DNA from: Lachnospiraceae bacterium
Lineage (GTDB): Bacteria; Bacillota; Clostridia; Lachnospirales; Lachnospiraceae
Length of the DNA stretch: 43,621 bases
Direction of reading: 5' to 3'
Assembly (NCBI GenBank): GCA_016285265.1
Contig: JAEEQL010000008.1
Span: 1 to 43,621 of the forward strand
Shown: positions 8,063 through 15,308 of the stretch, piece by piece
Numbering within the stretch: the stretch's first letter is position 1
Layout: every line of letters starts with the position of its first letter
Made by a program: the position numbers and the translations under genes
The notes under the pieces: model-generated
What the model was told of the DNA's origin: nothing
What the model saw: the letters and a program-made list of their open reading frames with translations, nothing else
Databases searched by the model: none

Positions 8063-9153
8063 GATTCTTCTCCCATCTTTCCGGCCGCTTCGAGCACTGC
8101 CTGATAAAGACCCTTTGCAAGTTTTTCCCTGTAGGAATCCTCCGTCATCAGCTCATTTTCGCGGCTGTTATCACTGTTTCCGAGGGTGATGTACACCGCC
8201 GGAACATTTATATCATACAAAACGCTTCCCTCCGGCGCTTCTTCGATGCCGCACGCCTTGTCGGACACCGCTATCGCCACGGCTTTAAGGCAGCTTTCGC
8301 AGAGCGATATACTGCCGTATCCGGGAATATAATACATAGGATCGTAATACGTCTTTATACCGTGATGATCGGCTCCGTCATGCGACACACCCATACCGAT
8401 GAATATATCGGCTCCGGTCTCTTCCGCAAGCTCGGCTGCGGTGATATATCTTCCTTCCGTCACATCGGGCTCCGTGATATAAACCTTCACTCCGTCGGCA
8501 GACAGCATTGCTTCGCATCTTCCCGCAACATCCGGAAGGACGCCTGCTGCCGAATAACTGTCTTCGGGATCCATGACCACGACAAAATCGTACAGATCGG
8601 CAGGTGAAACCGCCTCCATCGTGACCGTATCCCCGTCTATCGACAGCACATATTCGTACACATGTGACATATCGAAAATAAGGAGTGCCCCGGTTCCGTC
8701 ATAAGCGACCGAGCACCGGTTTACAAGCCCCGGATCACCCGTGATCCTTCCCGCATCCACCGCAATACCGGAATCCGACAGAGTCCCGTAATAGCCTTCG
8801 GAATCCGTAGTTATGTGCACAAGGAATCTTCTTTCGTTGTACAGATTCTGCGTTACGATATCGGATGCCCTGACACCTGCGGGAACGCTGAATGTAACGG
8901 TATTTTCCGCACCGCCCTCCGCCGCGGAAAGAGATATCGCTTCGGATAGATTTATAAGCTCATCGTCGCTCACGTTGGCGCTTGTGATCACGATGGGTTT
9001 GACCATACAGTAATAAAGGCATACCGCAAAGCATGCCGCAAAAAGAAGACTCCAGAGCAGCCCTGTGCCGAGCCTGCCCGAAAGCCTCGTTTCCCCTTCA
9101 AGCTGGGGGTCTGTGAACTTAACGTAAGGAACCTTCTTTGCCTGTCCGGACAT
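8050..9153 (-). CDS. Membrane-anchored Amidase_3-like protein lacking zinc ligands
   Basis: The protein has 367 residues. It has a cytoplasmic N-terminus, one membrane helix (about residues 30-51), a domain of unknown fold (55-185) and a C-terminal region that aligns by eye with N-acetylmuramoyl-L-alanine amidase (Amidase_3). Landmarks are VVVMDPEDSYSAAG where DPGHGG is usual, DGVKVYITEPD, ADIFIGMGVSHDG where ADIFISIHANA is usual, GIKTYY, and VPAVYITLGNSDN where PAVLVELGFLSN is usual. The His, His and Glu zinc ligands are therefore replaced, and the segment carrying the other Glu appears deleted. It is probably catalytically inactive, perhaps a peptidoglycan-binding or regulatory relative. 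It is sandwiched tightly between RdgB and the RNA methyltransferase. Confidence 0.55.
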   Translation of the reverse strand: MSGQAKKVPYVKFTDPQLEGETRLSGRLGTGLLWSLLFAACFAVCLYYCMVKPIVITSANVSDDELINLSEAISLSAAEGGAENTVTFSVPAGVRASDIVTQNLYNERRFLVHITTDSEGYYGTLSDSGIAVDAGRITGDPGLVNRCSVAYDGTGALLIFDMSHVYEYVLSIDGDTVTMEAVSPADLYDFVVVMDPEDSYSAAGVLPDVAGRCEAMLSADGVKVYITEPDVTEGRYITAAELAEETGADIFIGMGVSHDGADHHGIKTYYDPMYYIPGYGSISLCESCLKAVAIAVSDKACGIEEAPEGSVLYDINVPAVYITLGNSDNSRENELMTEDSYREKLAKGLYQAVLEAAGKMGEESWRD

Positions 9154-10287
9154 TTAATCCTTCTTCCTTGAGGGAGGCTTGGGTCCCCTGAATTCATAAA
9201 AGTAAGTCTTCATCATACCGTTATAGATCTTGCGGTTTTTATCGGCTTTTCTGCCGATGTCGCTCTCCGCCTTTTCATATGAGCTGATGATGTACATGCT
9301 CCAGCTGTCGAGCGCTTTGTACCTTTCCCCGAGTACGCGGTACAGCTCTCCCACTTCGGACTTATCCATAAGTCTTTCTCCGTAGGGCGGGTTGGTGATT
9401 ATAAATCCGTACTTTTTCGGATGCGAAAGCGCGGCAACATCCCTTGTCTGGAAATGGATCAGGTGCTCAACGCCCGCATCGGCGGCATTCTTTCTCGCTA
9501 TCTTTATGACCTCGGGATCCGCATCATAGCCCTGTATATCGGTCTCTTTAACATCGATAACAAGATCTCTTGCCTCTTCGTACGCATCGTTCCATACGCT
9601 CCTTGGAACAATATGCTCCCAGTCGCAGGCGGTAAAGAACCTGTTCATTCCGGGTGCCATATTTGCCGCCATAAGAGCCGCTTCTATCGGGAAGGTTCCG
9701 CTTCCGCAGAAAGGATCGACCAGGATGCGGTCACCTCTCCAGGGAGTGAGCATGATAAGACCCGCGGCAAGATTTTCCGCGATGGGAGCCTTGGCGGTCA
9801 GCTTCCTGTAGCCCCTCTTATGGAGTGATTCTCCGGTGGTATCAAGGCCTATCGTGACCTCATCCTTGTAAATGAATACCCTGAACGGAAAAGAATCCCC
9901 GTCCTCCGGGAAATGCTCTATCCGGTATACGCCTTTGAGCGACTCCACCATGGCCTTCTTGACTATGGACTGGATGTCGGAAGGTGAAAAGAGGGCGGAT
10001 TTTACGCTTGAAGCCTTGGTCACCCAGAATTTACCGTTCTCGGGAATGAATTCTTCCCACCTTACGGCCTTTACCCCTTCAAACAGCTCGTCGAATGTCC
10101 TCGCGGTAAAGGAGGCCGCCTTTATCAGCAGCCTTTCGGCCGTGCGGGAGCAGATATTTACTCTGGCAACAGCCTCGGCATCTCCCTCAAAAGTAACCCT
10201 GCCGTCGGAAACGGAGGTTACGTCATAGCCAAGATCGATTATCTCTTTTTTCAGCACAGACTCCATGCCGAAATGACATGGAGCCAT
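9154..10287 (-). CDS. THUMP-domain class I RNA methyltransferase (RlmL-like)
   Basis: This 377-residue enzyme is of the UPF0020/RlmL N-terminal type, which methylates guanine N2 in 23S rRNA in characterised relatives using S-adenosylmethionine. The N-terminus (APCHFGMESVLKKEI) opens a ferredoxin-like/THUMP region to about residue 150. Then comes RGYRKLTAKAPIAENLAAGL, the SAM-binding motif DPFCGSGTFPIEAAL (near 190) and the catalytic NPPYGERL (near 297). The annotated ATG follows AGGA by 11 bases; a slightly longer product is blocked by the upstream stop. It starts 25 bases after the cyclic-di-GMP gene and abuts the amidase-like gene, so it lies within the same minus-strand cluster. Confidence 0.92.
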   Translation of the reverse strand: MAPCHFGMESVLKKEIIDLGYDVTSVSDGRVTFEGDAEAVARVNICSRTAERLLIKAASFTARTFDELFEGVKAVRWEEFIPENGKFWVTKASSVKSALFSPSDIQSIVKKAMVESLKGVYRIEHFPEDGDSFPFRVFIYKDEVTIGLDTTGESLHKRGYRKLTAKAPIAENLAAGLIMLTPWRGDRILVDPFCGSGTFPIEAALMAANMAPGMNRFFTACDWEHIVPRSVWNDAYEEARDLVIDVKETDIQGYDADPEVIKIARKNAADAGVEHLIHFQTRDVAALSHPKKYGFIITNPPYGERLMDKSEVGELYRVLGERYKALDSWSMYIISSYEKAESDIGRKADKNRKIYNGMMKTYFYEFRGPKPPSRKKD

Positions 10288-10311
10288 GATCTCAAATATC
10301 CTGTTAATGGT

Positions 10312-12699
10312 TTAATCCTTTCCCCAGCCAATGATCATTTCCGTCTTGGTGGGATTGTTTACTATCTTGCAGAATTCATCCTCGGGCATGGGCCTGTAAA
10401 AATAGTAGCCCTGGATCATATCACAGCCCGCATCGTAAAGGAATGCAAGCTGCTGTTCGTTTTCCACGCCCTCCGCAATGACATCGGCCCCGAATGCGTG
10501 GGCCATGTTGATGGTCGATCTGATTATGGTCTCGGCCTTTTCACTCTGGCCTATCTTGCGGACAAATCCGATATCGAGCTTGATGGTATCGAATTCGTAG
10601 CTTTCGAGCGTTGAAAGAGAGCTCATTCCGCTGCCGTAGTCATCAAGCAGTATCTTGACCTTTTTATCCTTCATTATCTTTAGGAAATCAAGTGCATTGC
10701 TCTCAAGATTGGCATAAGCGGACTCCGTTATCTCGATCTTGGCGGCTCCCTCGGGGAATTCGTCGCTGTCGAGGATCTCCTTGATCCTGTCTAAAAGCGT
10801 CGGATCGTAGAAATCAACCCTGGAAAGGTTAATGGATACGGGAACCAGGGGGTATCCCTCCCTGGAATTCTTCATGAGCATTCCGAATACGTTCTCGGCC
10901 ATGTACATATCGACTCTGGACACCTTGCCCGACTGCTCGAGAGCAGGGATGAAAAGTCCGGGAGAAACCATTCCCATATCGTGATGCTGCCATCTGACGA
11001 GCGACTCCGCCGATACCACCTTATGGGTTATGGTATCTACAACGGGCTGGTAGAAGGAAATGAGTTCCCTGTTCTTCACCGCCTCTCCGAGATCGGATAT
11101 CAGGATCATCCGGTTAACATAATCCGTACGCATCCTGTCCGTATAATCGGTGTAAAGAATGGCATCGGAGTTGGCTATATTGGACTCCGCAAGCTTTGCC
11201 CTGTCTATCATCAGTCCTATGGAAAGACCGGTATCGACTATGTGATAAATACCACATGTGACGTTAAAATCATACTGCTTATAAATACTCCTGTAGGTCA
11301 TCTGGGTGAGCTTTTTCATCCTGGCGGCCTTAAGGTATTCATTCCTGATTATGGCAACAAAATGATCGCTCTCGAGTCGTCCGAGAACAAGGGGCTCAAG
11401 AACCTCCCTGATCTGGTCCCTGACCATAAAGATGACCTTATCTCCTATCTCTTCGCCAAAGAGGTCATTTACCGTCTTAAAACCGCGGATGTTGGTATAC
11501 AGAAGCGAATAACCCTTCGAAAGATCGAGTTTATTGATGCAGATCTCCGCATCCCTCAGGAATCCGGCTCTCGAAAGGATATCGGTCATCCAGTCCCTGT
11601 CTATCATCTCGGTGATATCCTGGATAATGCATATCCTGGTATCATCCTCGCCTTCAAGCGGCCTTATGCGTATATCCATGGCCCTTCTGAAGCCGCCTCT
11701 TTCGGAATGCACGGTCCTGGAATAACATCCCATGGATTCTATCTCGGCTTCTATCACAGCCTTGGTTGAATGTCTTATGAGCTGGTCTCTCTCTCTTTCG
11801 ATAAGTATCTTGGACGCAAAATCTTGTATGAAGGCTTTGAAGTCCGCAGCCTTGTCGACACTGACGTCATATTTAGGGAGAAAATCACCCGTGAATTTGC
11901 TGATAAGCTTGCCGGTACTGGAGTTGATCTCAAAAACGCAAATGTAACCGCCTGTCATAACGGCATTCCAGTCACTTTCTCTGACATGGCTGTCAATCAT
12001 GCGTAAAGCGCCATTTTCCAACACTTCTCCCCTGCCATAGAGTTTTGTGACATCGCCGTCAATTAAAAAGTAGCTTCCGTCGTCGATCAGGTAAAATTCC
12101 CTGTCCTTGCTGTCCGGAACCACAATATCTTCCATCAGGTCAAATCCGCCGACCTTCTTGGATCTGAGATATTCGCTGTGAGTCAGGATGATCCTGTCTG
12201 TAAGGCCGAGACCGTCCGTAAAGCGCTCAAAACCGGGTTCTACGGCCTCTCCGCCGAGTTCCGGGAGCAGATATGCGGTTTCACAGGAATTAATGGTTCC
12301 CGTGCTGAGAGCGATTATAACGCCCGGATACCCCGTAAGGAGCATCTTAAGGCTTATTTCTTTGAAGAATGCGTTCTGGGCACCGGCCATTCCGCCCGAT
12401 AATATGACCACATCCGAATTCCTGACCAGTTCAAAGGCCTCGGAGGAGTTCCTGTGGTCGAGCACGGTGGTCTTCTCCACGCTGAATCCTGCCTCGGTGA
12501 AAGCCTGTGTATATCTGGCTGCGGAGCTGTCATTATTCTCATGGTCATCGGGATCTGCGGCCACGACCAACAGACCGGAGTTTTCCCTCCAGTATTTCTG
12601 AAGATTGCCGATAAAATCGTAGTCACCGCTAAGGTGAGCGGGTCCGGTTTCGGCTATCGTCCTGTATTCCACGAATGAACTTGTGAGAAAAACAACCAT
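10312..12699 (-). CDS. S51-peptidase-like / degenerate GGDEF / EAL fusion (c-di-GMP signalling)
   Basis: The protein has 795 residues and no membrane segment. Residues 1-235 resemble the peptidase S51/dipeptidase E (class I glutamine-amidotransferase-like) fold: GLLVVAADP, DVVILSGGMAGAQNAFF, and IALSTGTINS with Ser132 in the nucleophile-elbow position. A PAS-like linker follows (about 245-370). The GGDEF-like domain has ESDHF in place of GGDEF (near 440), so cyclase activity is unlikely. The EAL domain (about 540-785) keeps its metal and catalytic signature: YQPVVD, ESLVRW, SINLS, IEITES, LLDDYGSG, TIKLD, IAEGVEN and QGYYFYRP. It is probably a c-di-GMP phosphodiesterase controlled by an unusual input domain. 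GGGGAG precedes the ATG. Confidence 0.85.
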   Translation of the reverse strand: MVVFLTSSFVEYRTIAETGPAHLSGDYDFIGNLQKYWRENSGLLVVAADPDDHENNDSSAARYTQAFTEAGFSVEKTTVLDHRNSSEAFELVRNSDVVILSGGMAGAQNAFFKEISLKMLLTGYPGVIIALSTGTINSCETAYLLPELGGEAVEPGFERFTDGLGLTDRIILTHSEYLRSKKVGGFDLMEDIVVPDSKDREFYLIDDGSYFLIDGDVTKLYGRGEVLENGALRMIDSHVRESDWNAVMTGGYICVFEINSSTGKLISKFTGDFLPKYDVSVDKAADFKAFIQDFASKILIERERDQLIRHSTKAVIEAEIESMGCYSRTVHSERGGFRRAMDIRIRPLEGEDDTRICIIQDITEMIDRDWMTDILSRAGFLRDAEICINKLDLSKGYSLLYTNIRGFKTVNDLFGEEIGDKVIFMVRDQIREVLEPLVLGRLESDHFVAIIRNEYLKAARMKKLTQMTYRSIYKQYDFNVTCGIYHIVDTGLSIGLMIDRAKLAESNIANSDAILYTDYTDRMRTDYVNRMILISDLGEAVKNRELISFYQPVVDTITHKVVSAESLVRWQHHDMGMVSPGLFIPALEQSGKVSRVDMYMAENVFGMLMKNSREGYPLVPVSINLSRVDFYDPTLLDRIKEILDSDEFPEGAAKIEITESAYANLESNALDFLKIMKDKKVKILLDDYGSGMSSLSTLESYEFDTIKLDIGFVRKIGQSEKAETIIRSTINMAHAFGADVIAEGVENEQQLAFLYDAGCDMIQGYYFYRPMPEDEFCKIVNNPTKTEMIIGWGKD

Positions 12700-12791
12700 A
12701 TATCTCCCCGTTTAACGGATACAGTTATACATATTGATTTTATCACAGAAACAAATTGAATACTATTGCCCGGAAAATCGTTTCTAAAGAT

Positions 12792-14135
12792 TTAAGAATT
12801 GAAAAGCTGCATAAGAGAAAGTGATCCGAACACTACGTAAACATCCTTCGGAACAGAATCCGGGGCGGAAAGCTCTGCGGTATCAGGGTTGTCCTGACAG
12901 GACATTTCCGCAGAAAGGTTATGGGGAAGAGCTTCACTCAGACTCCCCGCTTTTGATATGGCCGGCCCGGCGGATAAGCCGAGCTTATCACAAACGTCCC
13001 CGGCAGCCCTGACAAGGTCATCCGCGGGAAGTCCTCTCCTTCTGTCAGGCAGGTCGATCGCGGTAAATGAAACCGCACAGGGCAGCATTATACGAAGTAT
13101 CTCCATATAATCTTTGTCTTTAAAAACACCCATTATTAAATGGATATTTATGCCTTCGTTCAGGTATCCGTCCCTTTCCAGTGAATCATAAAGAGCAGAT
13201 GCGGCGGCAGGGTTATGAGCCCCGTCTCTTATTATGACGGGATTGTCACTGATCCTCTCATACCGGCCGGGCCAGGAAGCCTTTGCTATGCCTTTCAGGA
13301 ATATATCACTCGTTATTGATTTGTCCGGGAAAAGTCCGGCAAGCTTTTCTTTAACCGCTTCAAGGGTGTGGAGGGCCGCATTCAGGTTGTCCTTCTGATA
13401 TGATCCGGGAAGGGGATTTTCAAAATCTGCCGGGATGATATCCTCATCGGCACGGATGCAGATCCCCCCTCTGGCCAGAGTCTCCCTTTCAAGGATCCCG
13501 GCAGGGTCATAATCCTTTCCTTTGCAGGAAATATGCGGCATATGAGATATGATAACAGGTGTATTTTTCTTGATTATTCCGGCTTTATTTACAGCGATCT
13601 TCTCGGGATCGTGACCGAGGAATGCCATATGGTCCATGCTGACCGAAGTGATCACACAGGCAAGTGGGGAATCGAATACATTGGTCGCATCCTCAAGGCC
13701 TCCCATGCCGCATTCCACTATAATAACATCCGCTTTTTTATCTGCAAAGTACTTAAAGGCAGCCGCGGTCTCGGCTTCAAATCCGGTGGGCTTATCTTCC
13801 ATTCCTTCCGCCGCCTCTTTCACTGCGGATACGGCTTCGGCATAATCCTCTTCCGTTATATCCTCTCCTGAGAGCCTGATCCTTTCCAGATACCTGAATA
13901 CGGACGGCGAGGCATATCTTCCGGTCTTAAGTCCGCATTCGTTAAGCGCACACTCAAGATAGGTACAAACGGAGCCTTTTCCGTTGGTACCTGCCACGTG
14001 GATGACATTAAGTCCCTTCTCCGGGTTATCAAGGCGTCCCAGGAGCTCTTTTATGACCCCGGTTCCCGGTTTTATACCTGATGATCCCGTGTTTTCTATG
14101 TAATTTAACGCTTCTTGAAAATCCATCCTACACAT
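12792..14135 (-). CDS. folC: Folylpolyglutamate synthase / dihydrofolate synthase
   Basis: This 447-residue FolC adds glutamate to folates and/or dihydropteroate in the cytoplasm. The P-loop is HVAGTNGKGSV (residues 47-56). Other Mur-ligase-like hallmarks follow: TGRYASPSVFRYLERI, IIVECGMGGLEDATN, ITSVSMDHMAFLGHD, AVNKAGIIK, and the C-terminal domain IIRDGAHNPAAA with IHLIMGVFKDKD. A second ATG three codons in (14126) is also possible; neither has a good ribosome site, and a TATGAT box (14139-14144) sits so close that the mRNA may be almost leaderless. It is divergent from the Rrf2 gene. No terminator separates it clearly from the next gene. Confidence 0.95.
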   Translation of the reverse strand: MCRMDFQEALNYIENTGSSGIKPGTGVIKELLGRLDNPEKGLNVIHVAGTNGKGSVCTYLECALNECGLKTGRYASPSVFRYLERIRLSGEDITEEDYAEAVSAVKEAAEGMEDKPTGFEAETAAAFKYFADKKADVIIVECGMGGLEDATNVFDSPLACVITSVSMDHMAFLGHDPEKIAVNKAGIIKKNTPVIISHMPHISCKGKDYDPAGILERETLARGGICIRADEDIIPADFENPLPGSYQKDNLNAALHTLEAVKEKLAGLFPDKSITSDIFLKGIAKASWPGRYERISDNPVIIRDGAHNPAAASALYDSLERDGYLNEGINIHLIMGVFKDKDYMEILRIMLPCAVSFTAIDLPDRRRGLPADDLVRAAGDVCDKLGLSAGPAISKAGSLSEALPHNLSAEMSCQDNPDTAELSAPDSVPKDVYVVFGSLSLMQLFNS

Positions 14136-14143
14136 TGTATCAT
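14115..14143 (+). promoter_or_regulatory. Promoter of the Rrf2-mntP operon
   Basis: The -35 TTGAAA (14115-14120) and -10 TATCAT (14138-14143) are separated by exactly 17 bases. Initiation is predicted near 14150, about 34 bases before the Rrf2 ATG. The element overlaps the 5' end of folC and its own possible -10. Confidence 0.6.
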
Positions 14144-14153
14144 ATCAAATATG

Positions 14154-14165
14154 TTGTAATTACAA
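14154..14165. promoter_or_regulatory. Perfect 12-bp palindrome, candidate Rrf2 operator
   Basis: TTGTAATTACAA is a perfect palindrome lying just downstream of the predicted Rrf2 start site and between the divergent folC and Rrf2 genes. Its place suits autoregulation, and perhaps control of folC. Binding is inferred from position only. Confidence 0.4.
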
Positions 14166-14183
14166 GTTTTTTGGGAGAATGCA

Positions 14184-14600
14184 ATGCTTATTTCCACTAA
14201 AGGCAGATATGCGCTCAGCGTAATGGTCGACCTTGCCGAGCACGAAAAAGAAGGCTACATCGCACTGGGTGATATCGCCGCAAGACAGGGAATGTCCAAA
14301 AAATACCTTGAAGCCATAATAAAAGATCTCGTAAAAGAAGAATTCGTTAAAGGCGTCAGGGGCAAAGGTGGCGGCTATAAACTTAACGTCGACCCGTCAA
14401 AATGCACCGCATGGGACATCATAAAGGCTACCGAGGAAAATTTCACCCCCGTATCCTGCGTTACGGACGATCACGCCAGCTGCCCCAACCAGACGGTCTG
14501 CAGGACCCTTCCGATGTGGATCGAACTTAACAGGACACTCAAGACCTTTTTCGAAAAATATACCATCGCGGATATGATGGCTGAAGAATTACAGGTATAA
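14184..14600 (+). CDS. Rrf2-family transcriptional regulator with IscR-like cysteines
   Basis: The protein has 138 residues. A winged helix (MLISTKGRYALSVMVDLA, IAARQGMSKKYLEAIIKDL, VRGKGGGYKL) is followed by a dimerisation helix. Three cysteines at 92, 100 and 106 (C-x7-C-x5-C), just before a TLPMWIEL helix, closely match the Fe-S cluster ligands of IscR, so iron-sulfur or redox sensing is likely. GGGAG lies 6 bases before the ATG. The next gene, for the manganese exporter MntP, starts 17 bases after the stop, so the two are almost certainly cotranscribed. A perfect palindrome upstream may be its operator. CymR/NsrR-like roles are alternatives. Confidence 0.9.
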   Translation: MLISTKGRYALSVMVDLAEHEKEGYIALGDIAARQGMSKKYLEAIIKDLVKEEFVKGVRGKGGGYKLNVDPSKCTAWDIIKATEENFTPVSCVTDDHASCPNQTVCRTLPMWIELNRTLKTFFEKYTIADMMAEELQV

Positions 14601-14617
14601 AGGAGCAGGGACAGGTA

Positions 14618-15199
14618 ATGGGACTTACAGAACTGCTTCTTTTATCGGTGGGCCTGGCGATGGATGCGTTTGCCGTATCTGTATGCAAAGGCCTTTCCGC
14701 AGGTAAGGTAAGCTTTATGAACGCCGCATGCTGCGGCACATGGTTCGGATCATTCCAGGGGATCATGCCGTTTATAGGATATCTTCTCGGATCGGCATTT
14801 TCAGGCATAATAGACAGATTCTCCGGCTGGGTGGCATTCATCATCCTTTCGATCATCGGCTTCAATATGGTCAGGGAAGGCTTCTCCGGAGCCGAGGATG
14901 AATCGGCGGACTTCGGATTTAAGGCAATGTTTCCTCTTGCCATTGCCACAAGCATAGATGCACTGGCCATCGGTGTCACATTCGTGGCCATCCCGGTTAA
15001 TGTCCTTTCGGCTTCGGCACTTATCAACGCCGTATTCGCCGTGTGCGTAATAGCCGTAATAACCTTTGCAATATCCGCGGCGGGAACATATATAGGCGGA
15101 ATTTTCGGAACAAAGTACAGAAAGCCTGCGATAATCTCGGGCGGTGTCATCCTGATCATCATAGGGATCAAGTCGCTCATCCAAAGCTTAATAAAATAA
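14618..15199 (+). CDS. mntP: Manganese efflux pump MntP
   Basis: This 193-residue, six-helix membrane protein exports excess manganese. It shows the internally repeated signature of the family: LAMDAFAVSVCKGL in the first helix and ATSIDALAIGVTF in the fourth, each with a buried aspartate implicated in metal passage. WFGSFQGIMPFIGYLLG and the final IISGGVILIIIGIKSLI helix also match. The length is standard. No yybP-ykoY manganese riboswitch is visible; instead the gene is cotranscribed with an Rrf2 regulator, which may take over its control. A strong terminator follows immediately. Confidence 0.95.
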   Translation: MGLTELLLLSVGLAMDAFAVSVCKGLSAGKVSFMNAACCGTWFGSFQGIMPFIGYLLGSAFSGIIDRFSGWVAFIILSIIGFNMVREGFSGAEDESADFGFKAMFPLAIATSIDALAIGVTFVAIPVNVLSASALINAVFAVCVIAVITFAISAAGTYIGGIFGTKYRKPAIISGGVILIIIGIKSLIQSLIK

Positions 15200-15201
15200 T
15201 C

Positions 15202-15244
15202 AAAATGACGTTCTTACGCATTAAGCGTAAAACCGTCATTTTTT
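15202..15244 (+). terminator. Terminator of the Rrf2-mntP operon
   Basis: A long two-part hairpin: AAAATGACG pairs with CGTCATTTTT, and inside it TTACGC pairs with GCGTAA. A run of six T follows the outer stem. It lies directly after the mntP stop. Confidence 0.9.
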
Positions 15245-15260
15245 CTGCCATATAAACAGC

Positions 15261-15290
15261 ACCCCCGGACGGCTGCCTGCCTCCGGGGGT
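15261..15290 (-). terminator. GC-rich hairpin after the xylanase gene
   Basis: ACCCCCGGA pairs perfectly with TCCGGGGGT across a 12-base loop. It lies between the convergent mntP and xylanase genes. The T-run is poor on both strands, so it probably ends xylanase transcription from the minus strand but less cleanly than the neighbour. Confidence 0.6.
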
Positions 15291-15308
15291 ATTGTTATGT
15301 ATGATCGA

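Noticed and set aside
10981-11769. A 262-codon plus-strand frame
   Set aside because: It is antisense to the GGDEF/EAL protein, whose conserved motifs fall in the opposite strand; it is a by-product of codon bias.
12740-12791. Possible terminator after folC
   Set aside because: Only a 5-bp AAATC/GATTT stem with a weak T-run is seen; too poor to annotate.
14600-14618. yybP-ykoY manganese riboswitch before mntP
   Set aside because: Only 17 bases separate the genes, and nothing like the riboswitch appears upstream of the Rrf2 gene either.
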